Assembly (NCBI RefSeq): GCF_001653235.2
Contig: NC_035791.1
Span: forward strand, 2,046,001 to 2,110,000
DNA from: Pochonia chlamydosporia 170
Lineage: Eukaryota > Ascomycota > Sordariomycetes > Hypocreales > Clavicipitaceae
DNA length: 64,000 nucleotides
Direction of reading: 5' to 3'
Shown here piece by piece: positions 48,734 through 61,115 of the stretch. The notes beneath the pieces were generated by a model, which saw only the letters and a program-made list of their open reading frames with translations, was not told where the DNA came from and searched no databases. Both the position numbers and the translations under genes were made by a program. How positions within the stretch are numbered: the first letter of the stretch is position 1; every line of letters begins with the position of its first letter.

Positions 48734-49326
48734 ATGTCATCCTTCCTGTTCCGCCGCGCGACCGCCGCCTCTGCTGGCGCTGCCCGCTCCTTCACCACCT
48801 CCTCTCCCCGATCCGTCGCCCGTATCTCCATCATTGGCAACCTCGCAGATACACCCGAGATCCAGCCCACCAGCAGCGGTCGCGAGATCCTCAAGTACGC
48901 CGTCGCCAGCAACTCCGGTCCCAAGGATAACCGTCAGACTAGCTGGTTCCGTGTTACCAGCTTCGCTGAAGGTCCCCGCAAGGACTTCTTGCTGAGCCTA
49001 CCCAAGGGGTACGTCGTTTGCTCATACTGATTTGCGCAATCACCATGATTGTCAAACCTGTTGGGCCATTATTGGGCGCCCACCGCCTCGTTTTCTGTGT
49101 GACGAATTGGCTTGCTGACACAACGCACACAGTTCCATGGTCTACGTTGAAGGCGATGCCTCCATTAACACTTACCAGGATGCCAATGGTCAGACTCGAA
49201 GCAGCCTGAATGTCGTTCAGCGTACGTGCCATCAAAATGCCTCCACCGATGTTTCTCTACTAACACCAAAGCGCAGGCAGCATTGAGGTTCTCAAGCGAC
49301 CCCAGAACTCTGGCCAGGCCGAGTAA
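48734..49326 (+). CDS. RIM1: Mitochondrial single-stranded DNA-binding protein (Rim1 type)
   Basis: Binds single-stranded mtDNA during replication. Exons 48734-49008, 49133-49221 and 49277-49326; 137 residues, as in yeast Rim1 (135). The N-terminus is a clear presequence: basic, Ala/Ser-rich, no acids (FLFRRATAASAGAARSF). The OB fold follows: ARISIIGNLADTPEIQPTSS, REILKYAVASNS, WFRVTSF, then after the first intron SMVYVEGDASINTYQD. The second intron splits the CGC codon after NVVQ, leading to RSIEVLKRPQ. All junctions are GT...AG and the frame closes at TAA. Divergent from STE3. Confidence 0.95.
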
Positions 49327-49622
49327 ACCACCACTACGTGACAACAAATGTACCACGAAAGAAATTATGCCGGATGCGAAATGAGGCTGTTGAGTTCTCT
49401 ACGCAGCGTGTCGTTTCCTCTCCGCTCTAAATAATCCCCACCATATCACTGTCAGACTCTTTTCTCTGTTGGGACTAGGATTTGTCCTGTAAGACTCCTC
49501 CTGTACAAAATATGGCGATACCAGGCTATGTAATGCTATGAAACCATTCAATCTATTCCAAAATATCTCTAGAACGCTAGATGTGAATGACTGTCTATGC
49601 TCTTAACAGCAATATTGACTTC

Positions 49623-51362
49623 TTAGGCTCCTTGCGCTTTGGCTGCTGCCTCTGCGTCCAACTCCTCGAAATCAACAGGCGAGTAGGTGAGTGAGACGCT
49701 ATCCATGCACCCATATCCCGCGGCGACACCCCCCTCCTCGCTCTCTTCACCCTTTGTTCTAAGTAGCCACCCTGCCTGTTCGTTTCGCAGAACCTCGCCC
49801 GTTGTTTGATTCCAGAGACATGTGCCATACACGCCTAGCTCGGAAATAACACGGCCCTTCTCAATGTTTCCATTTCGCAGGATGAAGTTCTTCACAGGTG
49901 GGGGTTTAATAAGTTCCATGAGAATGTACGAGTTCCAATGCCCCTCTGGTACCGTCTTCAAGAAATCTGGAATTGCGCTTCCATAGATGTTGTTTCCGCC
50001 TCCTTCCCGCTGTGGTTTCAGAACGTAGTCAACGCACTGCTTTGGATCGAGAGCCTTCTTGCGAGCCTCCAAGCCTACATCCGAAGTGTCCATCGGGTAG
50101 ATGTTGGTAAATGTGTTCCATAGAGCGATGGCAGATGGCGTGTCGTCCTTGATAAACTTGCTGAGAATGGAAGGCTCGGATGATGGCCGAGGGGTTGCGA
50201 GAACCTGCTGAACTTTCTTGATGCCGGCAACCTGGGTAAGTACGGTGGGACATTTGATGGCATGCGACCGCTCCAGATGGCATCTTGCATCCCACGCTTG
50301 CTGATTAGGATAGTCGCCGGGGCCGTAACCTGCTCGCATATAGATGACAGCGACCTCGAAGACCTTGTTCGGGTTTCGCGGGTGAGTGTAGAGAAGCTGG
50401 CGCTTAGGGTTTGCTGCAATGGATGTGTGTTCCACGATGTCTGCAAAAGGGAGTCGGAAGACGGGGATGGTTGGTGTAGCCTTGCCGATTTGATACTCCA
50501 AATGGCGTTGGTCGAATACGTTGCGCTCGCCCCCTTGAACCAGGAAGATGACGCATTTATCGTGTCCTAATTCGGAGTCGCCATAGGCCTGATAAGCTGC
50601 TTCAAGGCCGCCAGCCAGTCCCTCAATGGCATTGTTCTCAGGGAGCTCCAAAACTTCGGGGGCAAGGGATTGTTCAAGGAGAGCATATTCAGTCTTTGCC
50701 AGAAAGTTGTGCAGCTTGGAAGCATAGACAGACAGTCCGCCGAAGGAGGAGGCAATGGTGTTGAATTCTACTTGCTTGGCTTGGTGGGTGGGAGGCGAGG
50801 AAGACTTGTCTTCGTGCACCATGTAATCAGACCGGAAGAGACCCAAGGAAAGTGGCTTGTCCAAAGTTAGGAAAATCTTGGCAGAGGTTGTAGATATGTT
50901 GGTGGCCATATACCTGTGTGTATCCTTCTGACTTGACGGTCTCGTGTACAGCCCACAAATCACGGACAAAGTCGTCACCATCAATGACCCTAGACACCAT
51001 GACTTAGCAACTAATAAGCCGAAAAATGAATCAGTGACGGAATCTTACTGTTTGACGACGTCTGCCAAGAACCTCTCATCTCTGCTCACGGCGGCATACA
51101 AGTCATTATATGCCTGTTGAGCCTTCTGGCCCTGGAGGAAAGCCTGGCGGGGAAATCCAGATGGGAACAGCGTCACAGGAGCGGGCACAGCGGTTATGCC
51201 TGTTGGATCGGCCTCTGATGCAATGACCGTTGGCGGTGTCCGAACTGCAAGGCCGTTGCCAATGGACCAGTCCTTGATGGTGTGGGCAAGGTGGTTTAAC
51301 TCATCGGCTGTGGTCTCTGGCGGGTAGGAACTCGTTGGTTCAATCTTGGAGACTCGGCTCAT
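49623..51362 (-). CDS. GSH2: Glutathione synthetase (eukaryotic type)
   Basis: ATP-dependent ligase joining glycine to gamma-glutamylcysteine, the last step of glutathione synthesis; a cytosolic homodimer. Exons 51049-51362, 50914-50989 and 49623-50855; 540 residues. The second intron (58 nt) has a CCTAAC branch site 9 nt before its AG; it must be removed because the frame changes across it, and the join gives EGYTQPLSLGLFRSDYM as in the family. Eukaryotic GS markers are seen: FRSDYM, EFNTIASSFGGL, ARCHLERSHAIKCPT and the glycine-rich loop QREGGGNNIYG (G415-N418). The C-terminus retains the substrate lid (GWLLRTKGEESEEGGVAAGYG, start shown). The frame stays open for 76 codons upstream, without ATG. 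Divergent from the SNF2 gene. Confidence 0.96.
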
Positions 51363-52606
51363 GATGGGAGGGAAGGCCGTTCGGCCAGGGAATTGAGACC
51401 TAATGTTTTTGTTTGCCAGAAGTCTTGAGTGAGAGCGAATGACCTTAGTCTGGTGTTGGAAACGGCGGCTGGTGAGCAAGTTGGTGTTGTGGAAGTGGAT
51501 TATTAATGGCTCAGTGAGAGGGATGAGGGTGGAATCTGGGTGCTGTTGTGCTCTGGTGGGTATCACAGCTTGGTGTAAGCCATGAGCCAAACATGAACGA
51601 ATACAACGCCAACTGGTTTTCTTCTGGATGGCAATTTATTTCTCTGCCCAGTAACATTGCTATGCCATGCCCGTGTCACCTTGGCAGTCATTTTGCCAAA
51701 GAAGTATATTCTTTTGGTTTTTTTGGAGGGGAAGAGAGACCTCTGCACAGATGCTTATGCAGGCAGTCTTCAACAACCACTTCTTTTTTGGCATGGATAG
51801 TGTCTTGCACCAACTCCACCGTTCCGCCAAACAGGGGTCGTAGCCACACCAGAGCTTAACCGCCAGTAGAAGTTCCATTCCAAGATGCCCAGGCAGCTAG
51901 CTACAACATCGGGTAAGATTTCGAAACTGGAGTCTGACTTGTGTTCATTTTGGACATGTTCGGTAGATACTAGGTACCTAGACACTTTCATACCAGGAAA
52001 TATTTGTTGTTATGCAGGTCACTTAAACTCACGTAAATTGACATCACGTGCGTAATTGTGGGGCACAATTGTGTTGCAGCTGTCAAGCGTTTGCAAGACA
52101 GGCGCACGACAGCTGCCAACAATGAAACAAACCCTCAACTGAGCGAAGGACCAAAGAGTCAACTGGTCATTCCCTGACAAACGGTGATGCCTTAGCGGTT
52201 TGCCCTTTTGCACACAAGAAATCGTAGTGAATCGATCCGCTAGTGCCATGATGTTGCCAATCATCGGCCCAAACAAAAACCACGGCAGCATTCTGACTAG
52301 TCTCACGAGGCTGTGATGTTGGCGTGCGTCGCCAGAGATATTGTGGTATAAATCCGTTTCCCGCTCACTCTTTGAGGAGAAAAGTCACATGAAATTCACT
52401 TGAATCTAGGTAAGCCTACTTTGAATGAACCTTCATCCTTTCTTTTCCCCACATCGAGACGATTCTGTGTCATAGCTATGGTTTGCCTGATGAATAGTCT
52501 TGAAACATTCTCCTTACCTCTATTGGACGAGAAAAGGCTGCCACGCGCTTTGTCTCCTCAACCCAACCGATACTAATTCGATTTCGTTCTTAGCCAACAT
52601 CGATTC
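51363..52606. promoter_or_regulatory. Divergent intergenic region, GSH2 and SNF2 gene
   Basis: 1.24 kb. Holds both promoters. On the GSH2 side the reading frame is open without ATG back to about 51590. A T-tract with G/T run lies at 51713-51730. A GGTACC-centred inverted string is at about 51970-51983. No separate gene seen. Confidence 0.55.
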
Positions 52607-55600
52607 ATGGACTTTTCATGTTGTCAAATGGATGGAATTCACTTGACAGACCCATTTCTATGGGATGTTAACACCGTTACAAATGAATTATGCAGCCTCA
52701 GCCGTCCATGCACACGAAATCTGGAGATATTGGCTGCGAAACTTCGGGAAAATGAGATTGACGGCCATACACTCTTGACGTATGACCTCGTTGGCCTTGC
52801 CAACGCCCACGAACTACGGAATGAACTCTTCCAGATACTCAATATTCAGCTGGCGCGACACAAAAATGCCCTTGGAGAAGCCATCATGAAGCTCCGGGCC
52901 AAGAGCCCTGGATTCCGACAGTGGAAACTGGACAATTTGGAATTAGGCGGCCATGAGGATCCTGACATGCATAGCCGTGGTCGGGAAGGCACTTATTCAA
53001 CTCAAATGACTCCGCAGTCCGAATTCTATCCCCCTTGGACAGCCCCAAGCAACGACACAAACAAGATCTTTTCTCCTACACCTCCGCCGGCTCAAGCAAC
53101 TGACGCAGGTTCTGCTACGCATACGCCTGCATTGAGTGCACTTGTGGCGGATGCCAGAAAGATCTATAACAAATCTGCCGACCTTCTCGCTCCTACGACG
53201 GAAACAGCGTCGGGCCCTCGACCCGCGTCACCCATTGCAGATCTGAATCCCCCTGTGCAAGGTCTGAAGAGGAAAAGAGTTGCACCAGAACTAATTCAAG
53301 AGAATCCCATCAATGCACTGCCAGTCCCGGTTGCCACCGAGGCCGACACGCTAAGTGGTGTGGTCGGCGGGCTAGACTCTACATTTCCGTGGGATACTGC
53401 CGATAATTTTGCATATCTGGGACCTGGAGCAATGGCCAGAAGTGATGTTAAATCGCATGCGGTAACTTTGACTGACCAGATTCAAGGGGACGGGGACCTG
53501 CTCTGCACTCCTGCTCCAACGCGGTTCCCACCAGGCAGACGGCTTACTATCCACAAGGTCATGAGACGAGTCTTGGTGAAGAATGGCAGGACAATAGCTC
53601 TTGCAGATGCTGGAGTGAACATGAACGTTGCCAGGCAGTCGTCTAGTGAACCTGATAAGATCCTCGAACTAGATGACTTGCCGGAGGATATTGACGACGA
53701 GACACTTAGGGAAATGGAAGCTGAGAAAGCGGAAATGGCACAAAAAGCTCAGAGCATCGACGGAACCAAGTTCTCAAAGCGACTTTCACTTGATCGGGTG
53801 CAACAAATTCTAGATGAAGAGATCTCGAACATGACCGACCACTGGACACAAAACAAGAAGCCAAAATATCAGAACAAAGCTTACTCTCTGTGGATCAAAG
53901 CATATAAAAAGGATGACAAGCGAAATCAGACTCTTGAAGCTCTGAGAATAGCCAAATTCTTTGATGAAAGAATCAAAAAGATGGAAACTAGAATTCTCGA
54001 ACAAACGTGGGACAGAGAGAGTCACGTTCGGGCCCAAGCACGTTCTCTAGAGCAGACTGTTGAGGACAAGCTACACATGTGTTGGGTAGCAGAGACGCTG
54101 GAATCTCGAGCTCCACCAGCCAAGCCAATATCACTGCCCAAGCGTTCGGCCAAGCGGCCAAAGCCACCGGCAAATGAGCTCTCTGAGGAAGAAATTTTGA
54201 CTAGTTCTGAGGATGAATCTTTCATTGTCAACGATGACGAATCTCTCCCACCCAGCACCACCATCAGGGAGGGTCACCCTGCTATTCCAATCCAATTGAA
54301 TCGGACGCCAAGTCCTTTCCAGGCTGACTCTCCAGTGTATATCGACCTTACTCAAACCTCCTCCACTCGAGCCTCGTCGCCGGTCAAGAGAGCAATCAAA
54401 GCCACCGATCGAGTGGACCTGGCCACTCCAACAAAATTGAGGCTAGATAACACTCCGACGATCAAACAAGAAACGAGTGCAGAGGAATCATCAAAACAAG
54501 AACAGGCGTCATTATGGATGGAAAAGTACACTGACATTGAGAAGATTGTCAACACTCCTATTAGCCGCTGGACAAGAGAGAAAGAGCGCTTCGCTCTGAC
54601 AATTAGCCTACTCTGGAGAATGAGCCATAGGCGTAGGACGGCGATTTTTAAACATGCTAAGGATTGCGAGGTCCAAGAATCGTTCAAGCGTACGATTTTG
54701 AGTCACATTTCGAACCCACTGAAAGATTTGGATCGGCTGAATAGCGAAAGCCCAGAGTCCTTGGCGTTTGATATGTCGAGATTGTTTTTGTGTTTCCTGA
54801 AGGCAAAAAATCTCAAGGAAAGTCGGTTAGCAGACCTCAAGCCGGCCCAAATCCACAAGCTCAAAGAGAGAGAAAACCATAGCTCTTGGAACGTCTTTCA
54901 TGCGTTTCTCACGCGAATTGCACCCTTCTTTCCTCAGGACAGCCAGATCTACAGAGAAGATGCACTGGATGACGAACTACTCGGCGTCGATGCAAGTGAT
55001 GAAGAAGCATCCCTTCTTGACCCAAACGCCAAGAGGAAACCGCCACGAAAGAACGCGCCAAAGGAAATCGTCCGGAACAAGGAAGCTGTGGACCTCAGAG
55101 AACGCGAAATCCGTCGGCAGGAGGAGCAAGAGGCCCGAAGACGTCGGGTTCGAGCAAACCTAGGAGGAAGTGGACTGATATCGTCAGACAAGTCTCGATT
55201 AATCATCAACGAGAGTAAGCAGGACGACCAGGCATTTATTTACATCAACGAAGAGATCGGCCACAGAATCAAGGATCACCAAATCGAGGGTGTTCGGTTT
55301 ATGTGGGATCAAATCGTACAGGACCTGGAACTGCGCCAGGGCTGCCTCCTGGCGCACAGTATGGGACTCGGGAAGACAATGCAAGTTATTACGCTGCTTG
55401 TCGCGATTCAAGAATCAAGTAAATCCGCCGACCCAAAGGTTGTCTCACAAATTCCCGAAGATCTCCGTCAGTCGAAGACACTGGTGGCTTGCCCACCTGG
55501 GCTCGTGAACAACTGGATGGACGAGCTTATGACTTGGGACAAGGACCTCATTCTCGGGGATCTCCATACGATTGAAGCAGAGTCTCCTAGAGAAGAACGC

Positions 55601-57960
55601 GTTAACATCTTGCAGAAATGGTCCCGAACCGGTGGTGTTTTGGTTATCGGATACGCCATGCTGCGCAAAATGGCTGCCTTGAAGGAAGATGAGAGTGGGA
55701 CTCTCTTTGACGAGCCCAACATTATTGTTGCAGACGAGGCCCATAACCTCAAGAACCCGGCCTCAAAGATTCACCTTGCTTGCTGCAAATTCCGGACTGG
55801 TAGCCGGATTGCGATGACGGGCTCACCTTTGGCTAATAATATCGAAGAGTACTATTTCATGATCGACTGGGTGGCGCCAAAATTCCTAGGTCCATTGAGC
55901 GAGTTCCGCGAAATCTATTCGAACCCCATTCAACACGGAGTGGACCCAGACAGCACAGGTGCTGAGAAACGCAGAGCACTGAAAAAGCTCGAGGCTTTGA
56001 AACAAATCGTTGCGCCAAAGGTGCACCGGGCTACAATAAAATCTTGTATGAACAAGGACCTACCACCGAAGCAAGAGTTTGTTATTTGCGTCAAACCTAA
56101 ACCGTTGCAAGTTATGCTTTACAATCTTTACGCCCAGCTTCTTCATGGGGAATCGGTTGGCCACATCGGGGATGAGGGGACTTTTCGAAACTCCGTCTTT
56201 CGCATTACAAACGACCTGGGATTGCTATGTAACCATCCTCACGGATTATACGAGAAGGCTCGCGAGAGTCTAGACTCGCCCAAGGAGAAGAGTAAGCCGC
56301 GGGCGAGCCTTCCGGACAGCGTGATCGCTGCGGTGATGACAGCATTAGACGGGACTCGCGCGAAATCCCCCTCCCTATCCACCAAAGTCGAGCTTCTCAT
56401 ACAAATACTGGACTATGCCAAAAAGTTGGGAGACAAAGTGCTCGTGTTCTGTCAATCAATACCGACTTTAGATTATTTGACTGGCTTATTCCGAGAGCAG
56501 AAACGTCACTTTAGCCGGCTGGATGGGACTACACCCATACCGAAACGTCAGGACCAGATCAAAAAGTTCAACACAAATCAGACTGAAGTATATCTCATAT
56601 CCACGAAAGCTGGTGGCGTGGGTCTCAATATTCAAGGAGCTAACAAAGTGGTGATCTTTGATTTCGGGTGGAATCCAGTGCATGAGCAACAAGCCATTGG
56701 GCGGTCGTATCGAATTGGCCAAACCAAGCCCGTTAGTGTCTACCATTTCGTGACTGCAGGGTCATTCGAACAAGACCTCCATGGCAAAACTGTCTTCAAG
56801 TCACAGTTGGCCACGCGTGTTGTGGACAAGAAAAATCCAATCAGCTGGGGTAAGAGGGTGGCTGACTTGAAGCATGACATGAAAGATGTCAAAAAGGAGC
56901 CATTGACCCAGTTTCTCAAAAGGGACCGTATCCTTGACGAGATAATATCTTATAGTGGCCAACATGATGTTATTTGCAAGATCATGTCCACCGATACCTT
57001 CGAGGAAGAGGACAATAAGGCTCCTTTGACGGTCGAAGAGCAAAAAGAAGCTGATGATTTGGCCGCACTTAACAAACTTCGCTCCACAAACTATGAAGAG
57101 TTTACAAGGAAGCACCGGGAACTGGAAGAGAGGGAATTTCGCCATGATATTGCCTTGCAAGCCAATGCCCTCCATTCGTCTGTGGACTACGGGGTTGTGT
57201 CTGATGTCAGGCGAACTCTGGACGGTACTGTTGACGATCTGAGAAACCCGACAACGTGGAACCAGTTGCAAGAGTTGCAAGCGCAATATCGAGCACCAAC
57301 TACTGTGCCTTTGAGAACCGAAACGAGTGCATTGCCGCAATCTGGAAACACTAACGGGGTATGTTATCAAAACGCATCAGTCATTTCACATACTAAATTT
57401 GCCTGCAGGGAACACATCTGCCGACCTCAGTCCTTCTGCCCATACCCGGGGCCGATACATATTTTGGCAAGGAAAGCACTCAACCACCGGAGCCAAAGAC
57501 TCCACAAGCATCGGTACAGAAACGTTCTGTGTCCATATCTCCGAATTCAGCGGCGAAGAGCTCGTTTAATCCCTTCACTTCCCAGAATAAGAATCCAGGC
57601 AAGACGGAGTTTAAGCAAAAGTTGCGCAATAAGCTGGAAACCATTCCCGGAGATCTCCTTGCATATCTAGACACGCCTCGCTTGGAAGTAGTGGACAAAG
57701 TTGTTGACACGATAGATGCAATCCGCAGGGACCACCGATTTGGGTTTCTCCCAGACAATCAGCACTGGAAGACGCTTGGTAATTTCGTTGAACAAGATAA
57801 ATTTGTTCTGGCAGTCATGTCTGGGCAGCTCGAGGCTTCGTATCTGGCGCTTACTGATGCAAAGGAACTGGAGAAATATATTGGCACGTTGAACGGCTCA
57901 TCACAGCAAGACTTTGGAGCACAACTTGGGGGGCAGATGGGACTTTCGACCAACGGCTGA
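52607..57960 (+). CDS. SNF2-family ATPase, Rad54/ATRX-like chromatin remodeller
   Basis: Nuclear DNA translocase that remodels nucleosomes or DNA-protein complexes. Exons 52607-57358 and 57409-57960 (50-nt intron); 1767 residues. The N-terminus has a SAM-like helical region (about residues 15-100: ILAAKLRENEIDGHTLLTYD and onward). A long disordered acidic/basic region follows. The helicase core starts near residue 880: GLGKT with K923, DEAH at D1043, MTGSPLANNIEEYY, and the second RecA lobe with VFCQSIPTLDYL, STKAGGVGLNIQGANKVV and AIGRSYRIGQTKPV. The core is closest to the Rad54/ATRX/Arip4 group, with an extra basic insertion before the second lobe. The C-terminus is a helical region (KQKLRNKLETIPGDLL). 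Not Rad54 itself, which lacks the long N-terminus. Confidence 0.92.
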
Positions 57961-59231
57961 TTTTAAGGGCGTACAACGAATTCATGAAGGCGAACACGGG
58001 AGCGAGATTATTGAATGTTGTACTACTGGAGGGATGACGGAAATAGCGAGGATGGGTGTCTTTTGGAGGCGGCATATGGCAATTTGCTTTGTGTTTTGAT
58101 ACCCCTGTAATTAAGTAAGGCATAGCATGGACATTCTGTTATCTGTATGAACAGAATCATGAATTGAAGTGGTGACAGATTAAGGCAGCCCTCCTGGGCT
58201 GGGGTGGCGGAATGTTATTGGTACGTGCAGTTTGCACGCCAAGAGTGCCGAGAGGATTACAGTACATGCAATACATGCAGAGAGTATTGTATGCAGTGCG
58301 ATACTGTGCACAAGAACTATAAATGACGAAAACCAAGAACATACATACATCAATGACTCATTGGGTAGTAATAATTTTGTGTTGGTGATGGATCAAACTA
58401 GTCTCGGATGCGCCATGTGCCGGCATTCGGATGGTGCTGTCAAAAGCCGCGGGGAAGCACAACATGGGCGGCATATGCTGTCGGTGGAGGAGCCAAGTGG
58501 CTCTGGTTCGCTGACTTGACCTCAAGACCTTTGCAGTTCGGATGGGGTCTGGCCTGGTCTCATCTCAACAGCATGGTAAAAAAGCACAATGCAGTGACTT
58601 GCTGACTGGCAACATCAGTTGTGGCCAATGGGAACCGAGGTATTTGACAGTATCCCGACATTTTGGGGCGTCTTGGGCGTTCCGGAACCCTTGGCAAGGG
58701 AGGGATGACCGGTGCAAGCGAAAATTGCGCCAGTCCAACGACTCAGAATGGCGAAAAAGTGGGTCCCCGACGGACGGAGACGCTACCGACTGTGGAAAAA
58801 CCAGAGACGGAGGCGTCCGCACGCACGCGCCCTGTAACGAAACGACCGACCAGACCAGACTTGACTCCGTCCTCTGGACTTACCGACAAACCTCCGAGAA
58901 CTCAGTCTTGCAAAAACCCTCACGATCCTGACTTCTGAGAATTGGACATCCACGCTGTTTTGCAGAACCCTGCGATTGAGCGTAGACGTCCTCGAAGCAG
59001 TCAATCCCGCTTTATCAGTCGTTGCATCGCACCGCATCGCACGCCTCATCTGACAATACAATACACCCGGCCAGCCCGTATTGGTTGGACCCCCGCCACT
59101 CATCTGAGACAAACTGCGAAATCCATTGACGAAGCAAACAACTTCCAAAAAGATATAATTGCATCCGCTGCTACCTTACCTGACGAAGGGCCCAAAGTCA
59201 TCATTGAAATCGGATTTTGATTACCAACGCC
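57961..59231. promoter_or_regulatory. Intergenic region upstream of the HEM1 gene
   Basis: 1.27 kb. The first part is the SNF2 3' region. 58630-58900 is a HEM1-proximal GC-rich stretch with overlapping ACCAGAC copies at 58849 and 58854. No gene seen. Confidence 0.55.
58849..58860 (+). promoter_or_regulatory. Two overlapping ACCAGAC heptamers upstream of HEM1
   Basis: Exact copies at 58849-58855 and 58854-58860 sharing two bases, 370 bp before the HEM1 ATG. Same orientation relative to the gene as in the VPS9 cluster. Function is inference. Confidence 0.45.
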
Positions 59232-61115
59232 ATGGATAGCGTTCTTCGTCAATCCAAGGCCATGTGCCCGTTCCTCAAGACGGCCTCGCCCGCCACTCTC
59301 CGAGCCCTGTCAACCACGGCTCGCCCCAAGCCATCGCCATGCGGCGGCACCATGTCCAAGCTTCAGGTCTTTGCTCACCGTTGCCCTGTTATGGGCCAGG
59401 CTATGGCTGTTCAGTCGGCCAGGAATGGATTCGCTGCTGCTGGACTTCGTGCCGTTTCTGGCCATACCAAGGCTAGCAAGGCTCGCATCCATACCAGCCG
59501 CACTCAGGAGGCTCGAGCCGTCGACACCCCGATCCTCGAGGGCCGTGACAATGGTATGTATTGAAGCCTAGTTGATCTTGGAATTTGTGATGTCCTCATC
59601 TGCCCAGTTGCTGACCGATATAACTTTGCAGGACGCCTTACTCATGGTCATGCCGGATCGGTTGGCAAGTTCAACTATGAAGGCTTCTACACCTCCGAGC
59701 TTGATAAGAAGCACAAGGACAAGTCTTATAGGTACTTCAACAACATCAATCGTCTTGCCAAAGAATTCCCACGCGCCCACATGGCCAATAAGGAGGACCG
59801 AGTCACGGTTTGGTGTGCCAACGACTATCTTGGCATGGGCCGAAACCAGCGAGTTCTCAGCAAGATGAAGGAGACTTTAGATGAGTACGGTGCTGGTGCT
59901 GGTGGTACTCGCAATATTTCTGGACACAACCGGCATGCCGTTGAACTTGAGGGCACCCTTGCGAAACTTCACGCCAAAGACGCGGCCTTGGTCTTCAGCT
60001 CTTGCTACGTGGCCAACGACGCAACGCTTGCGACTCTCGGCAGCAAGATGCCCGACTGTGTCATCTTGTCCGACAGTCTGAACCACGCGTCCATGATTCA
60101 GGGCATCCGCCATTCAGGCACCAAGAAGATTGTATTCAAGCACAATGATGTGGCAGATCTGGAGGCTAAGCTTGCATCCCTGCCTCTTCACGTGCCAAAA
60201 ATCATTGCGTTTGAGTCTTTGTACAGCATGTGTGGTTCAATTGGACCGATTGAGGAGATTTGTGACTTGGCTGACAAGTACGGCGCCATTACATTTTTGG
60301 ATGAAGTACACGCCGTCGGTATGTACGGGCCACATGGCGCTGGTGTGGCCGAGCATCTTGATTGGGAAGCACATCAAAAGGGTATGCCTCGAGGTACCAT
60401 AATGGATCGCATTGATATCATTACAGGTACTCTGGGCAAGGCTTACGGCTGTGTGGGGGGTTACATTGCCGGAAGCTCCAAGCTGGTTGACATGATTCGA
60501 TCGCTCGCTCCAGGCTTCATCTTCACCACGTCACTGCCACCTGCCACCATGGCTGGCGCGAAGACATCCATTGAGTATCAGATGGAGTATGCTGGTGATC
60601 GTAAGCTGCAGCAGCTGCACACGCGTGCTGTCAAGGAAGAGCTCAACAATCGGGACATCCCAGTCATTCCAAACCCGTCTCACATTATCCCCATCTTGGT
60701 GGGTAATGCCGAGATGGCCAAGGCAGCATCTGATATGCTTCTGCAGGATTACCAAATCTATGTACAGTCAATCAACTATCCGACTGTGCCCGTTGGACAG
60801 GAACGACTCCGCATCACGCCCACGCCTGGTCATACTAAGGAGTACCGGGACGAGCTTGTCGAAGCCGTTGACCAGATCTGGTCCCGCCTTGGAATCAAGC
60901 GCACGTCTGAATGGGCCGCAGAGGGAGGTTTCATTGGAGTTGGCGAGCAGGGTAAAGTCGAGGAACCTCTGTGGAACGACAAGCAACTGGGAATTGAGCA
61001 GGCAGCGAAGGAGATGATGGCTACGGGACGGGCAAATGCCTCTGGGTTCACCGAGGCTCTGCTCGAGCGCGAGATGAGCAATGCAACGCGCACCACCGGC
61101 GTTGCAGCTCACTGA
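59232..61115 (+). CDS. HEM1: 5-aminolevulinate synthase, mitochondrial
   Basis: PLP enzyme condensing glycine and succinyl-CoA, the first step of haem synthesis, in the mitochondrial matrix. Exons 59232-59553 and 59632-61115; 601 residues. The presequence region is basic and contains two Cys-Pro haem-regulatory motifs (C12-P13 in MCPFL, C51-P52 in RCPVM), which in other organisms let haem limit import. The mature enzyme starts near [17 protein letters not shown]. Key motifs: [58 protein letters not shown] and the PLP lysine K377 in TGTLGKAYG. The C-terminal region (TPGHT) is complete. The single intron (78 nt) splits a GGA codon after residue 107. Confidence 0.97.

Noticed and set aside
50856..50913. 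A 37-nt version of the second GSH2 intron (acceptor at 50876-50877)
   Set aside because: In frame, but the 58-nt version has a proper CCTAAC branch site and gives the family's own sequence after EGYTQ.
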